Part shown: positions 61,206-64,000 of the stretch, one piece after another
Layout: each line of letters begins with the position of its first letter
Numbering within the stretch: position 1 is the first letter of the stretch
DNA from: UBA7672 sp963738625
GTDB taxonomy: Bacteria > Pseudomonadota > Alphaproteobacteria > Caulobacterales > Hyphomonadaceae
NCBI GenBank assembly: GCA_963738625.1
Contig: CAVTXH010000002.1
Coordinates: 124,001-188,000 of the forward strand
Direction: 5' to 3'
Length of the DNA: 64,000 nucleotides
Made by a program: the position numbers and the translations under genes
Notes under the pieces: model-generated
The model's database searches: none
Seen by the model: only the letters and a program-made list of their open reading frames with translations
What the model was told of the DNA's origin: nothing

Positions 61206-64000
<2,795 letters not shown>

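Overview
The window looks like chromosomal DNA of a GC-rich alphaproteobacterium, probably from the Caulobacterales/Hyphomonadaceae side of the class. This rests on the plsX-fabH-ihfA-merR gene order, a complete tad/cpa (Flp pilus) operon, frequent ATGA-type translational coupling and GTG starts. It is an inference from gene content; no rRNA is present to confirm it.

Layout. 1-5.0 kb: end of an unidentified gene, the phospholipid/fatty-acid initiation pair plsX-fabH, ihfA, a MerR regulator, tRNA-Pro(GGG), a MgtC/DUF4010 membrane protein and tRNA-Val(UAC). 5.0-14.4 kb: a periplasmic PQQ dehydrogenase with fused cytochrome c, then an exopolysaccharide block (GH16 glycanase, two glycosyltransferases, a Wzy/ligase-type membrane protein, UDP-glucuronate decarboxylase, acyltransferase). 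14.4-20.9 kb: carbon-nitrogen hydrolase, TetR and ModE-like regulators, a CPA2 K+/H+ antiporter preceded by a GGGAGTA heptamer array, and an ArsR - double SRPBCC - YceI operon. 20.9-25 kb: a dispersed repeat, then efp with its lysylation enzymes epmA and epmB. 25-27.5 kb: a hydrolase/membrane protein/winged-helix operon with a TetR-type operator and the remains of a tetR gene. 27.5-39 kb: the tad/cpa pilus locus with two Flp-type pilins. 39.5-43.5 kb: a cobalamin-riboswitch-led operon with an internally deleted cobQ and btuFCD-type uptake genes. 43.6-47.7 kb: amino-sugar (GlcNAc/MurNAc) recycling genes. 47.9-48.6 kb: a second, inverted copy of the dispersed repeat. 48.6-53.3 kb: a three-gene 2-oxoacid oxidoreductase cluster. 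53.5-59.6 kb: GtrA, glycosyltransferase, GMC oxidoreductase and SDR genes. 59.7-64 kb: gltD and the 3' part of gltB.

Most genes belong to known families. The features that most deserve attention are: (1) a near-identical, roughly 462-bp, hairpin-rich, apparently non-coding element in two inverted copies 26 kb apart, each followed by a long palindrome; (2) cobQ with an in-frame loss of about 165 codons while still under a riboswitch; (3) a tetR gene that has lost its DNA-binding half beside an intact palindromic operator; (4) the heptamer array with an inverted complement; and (5) efp, epmA and epmB side by side with a lipoprotein gene inserted between the two modification enzymes.
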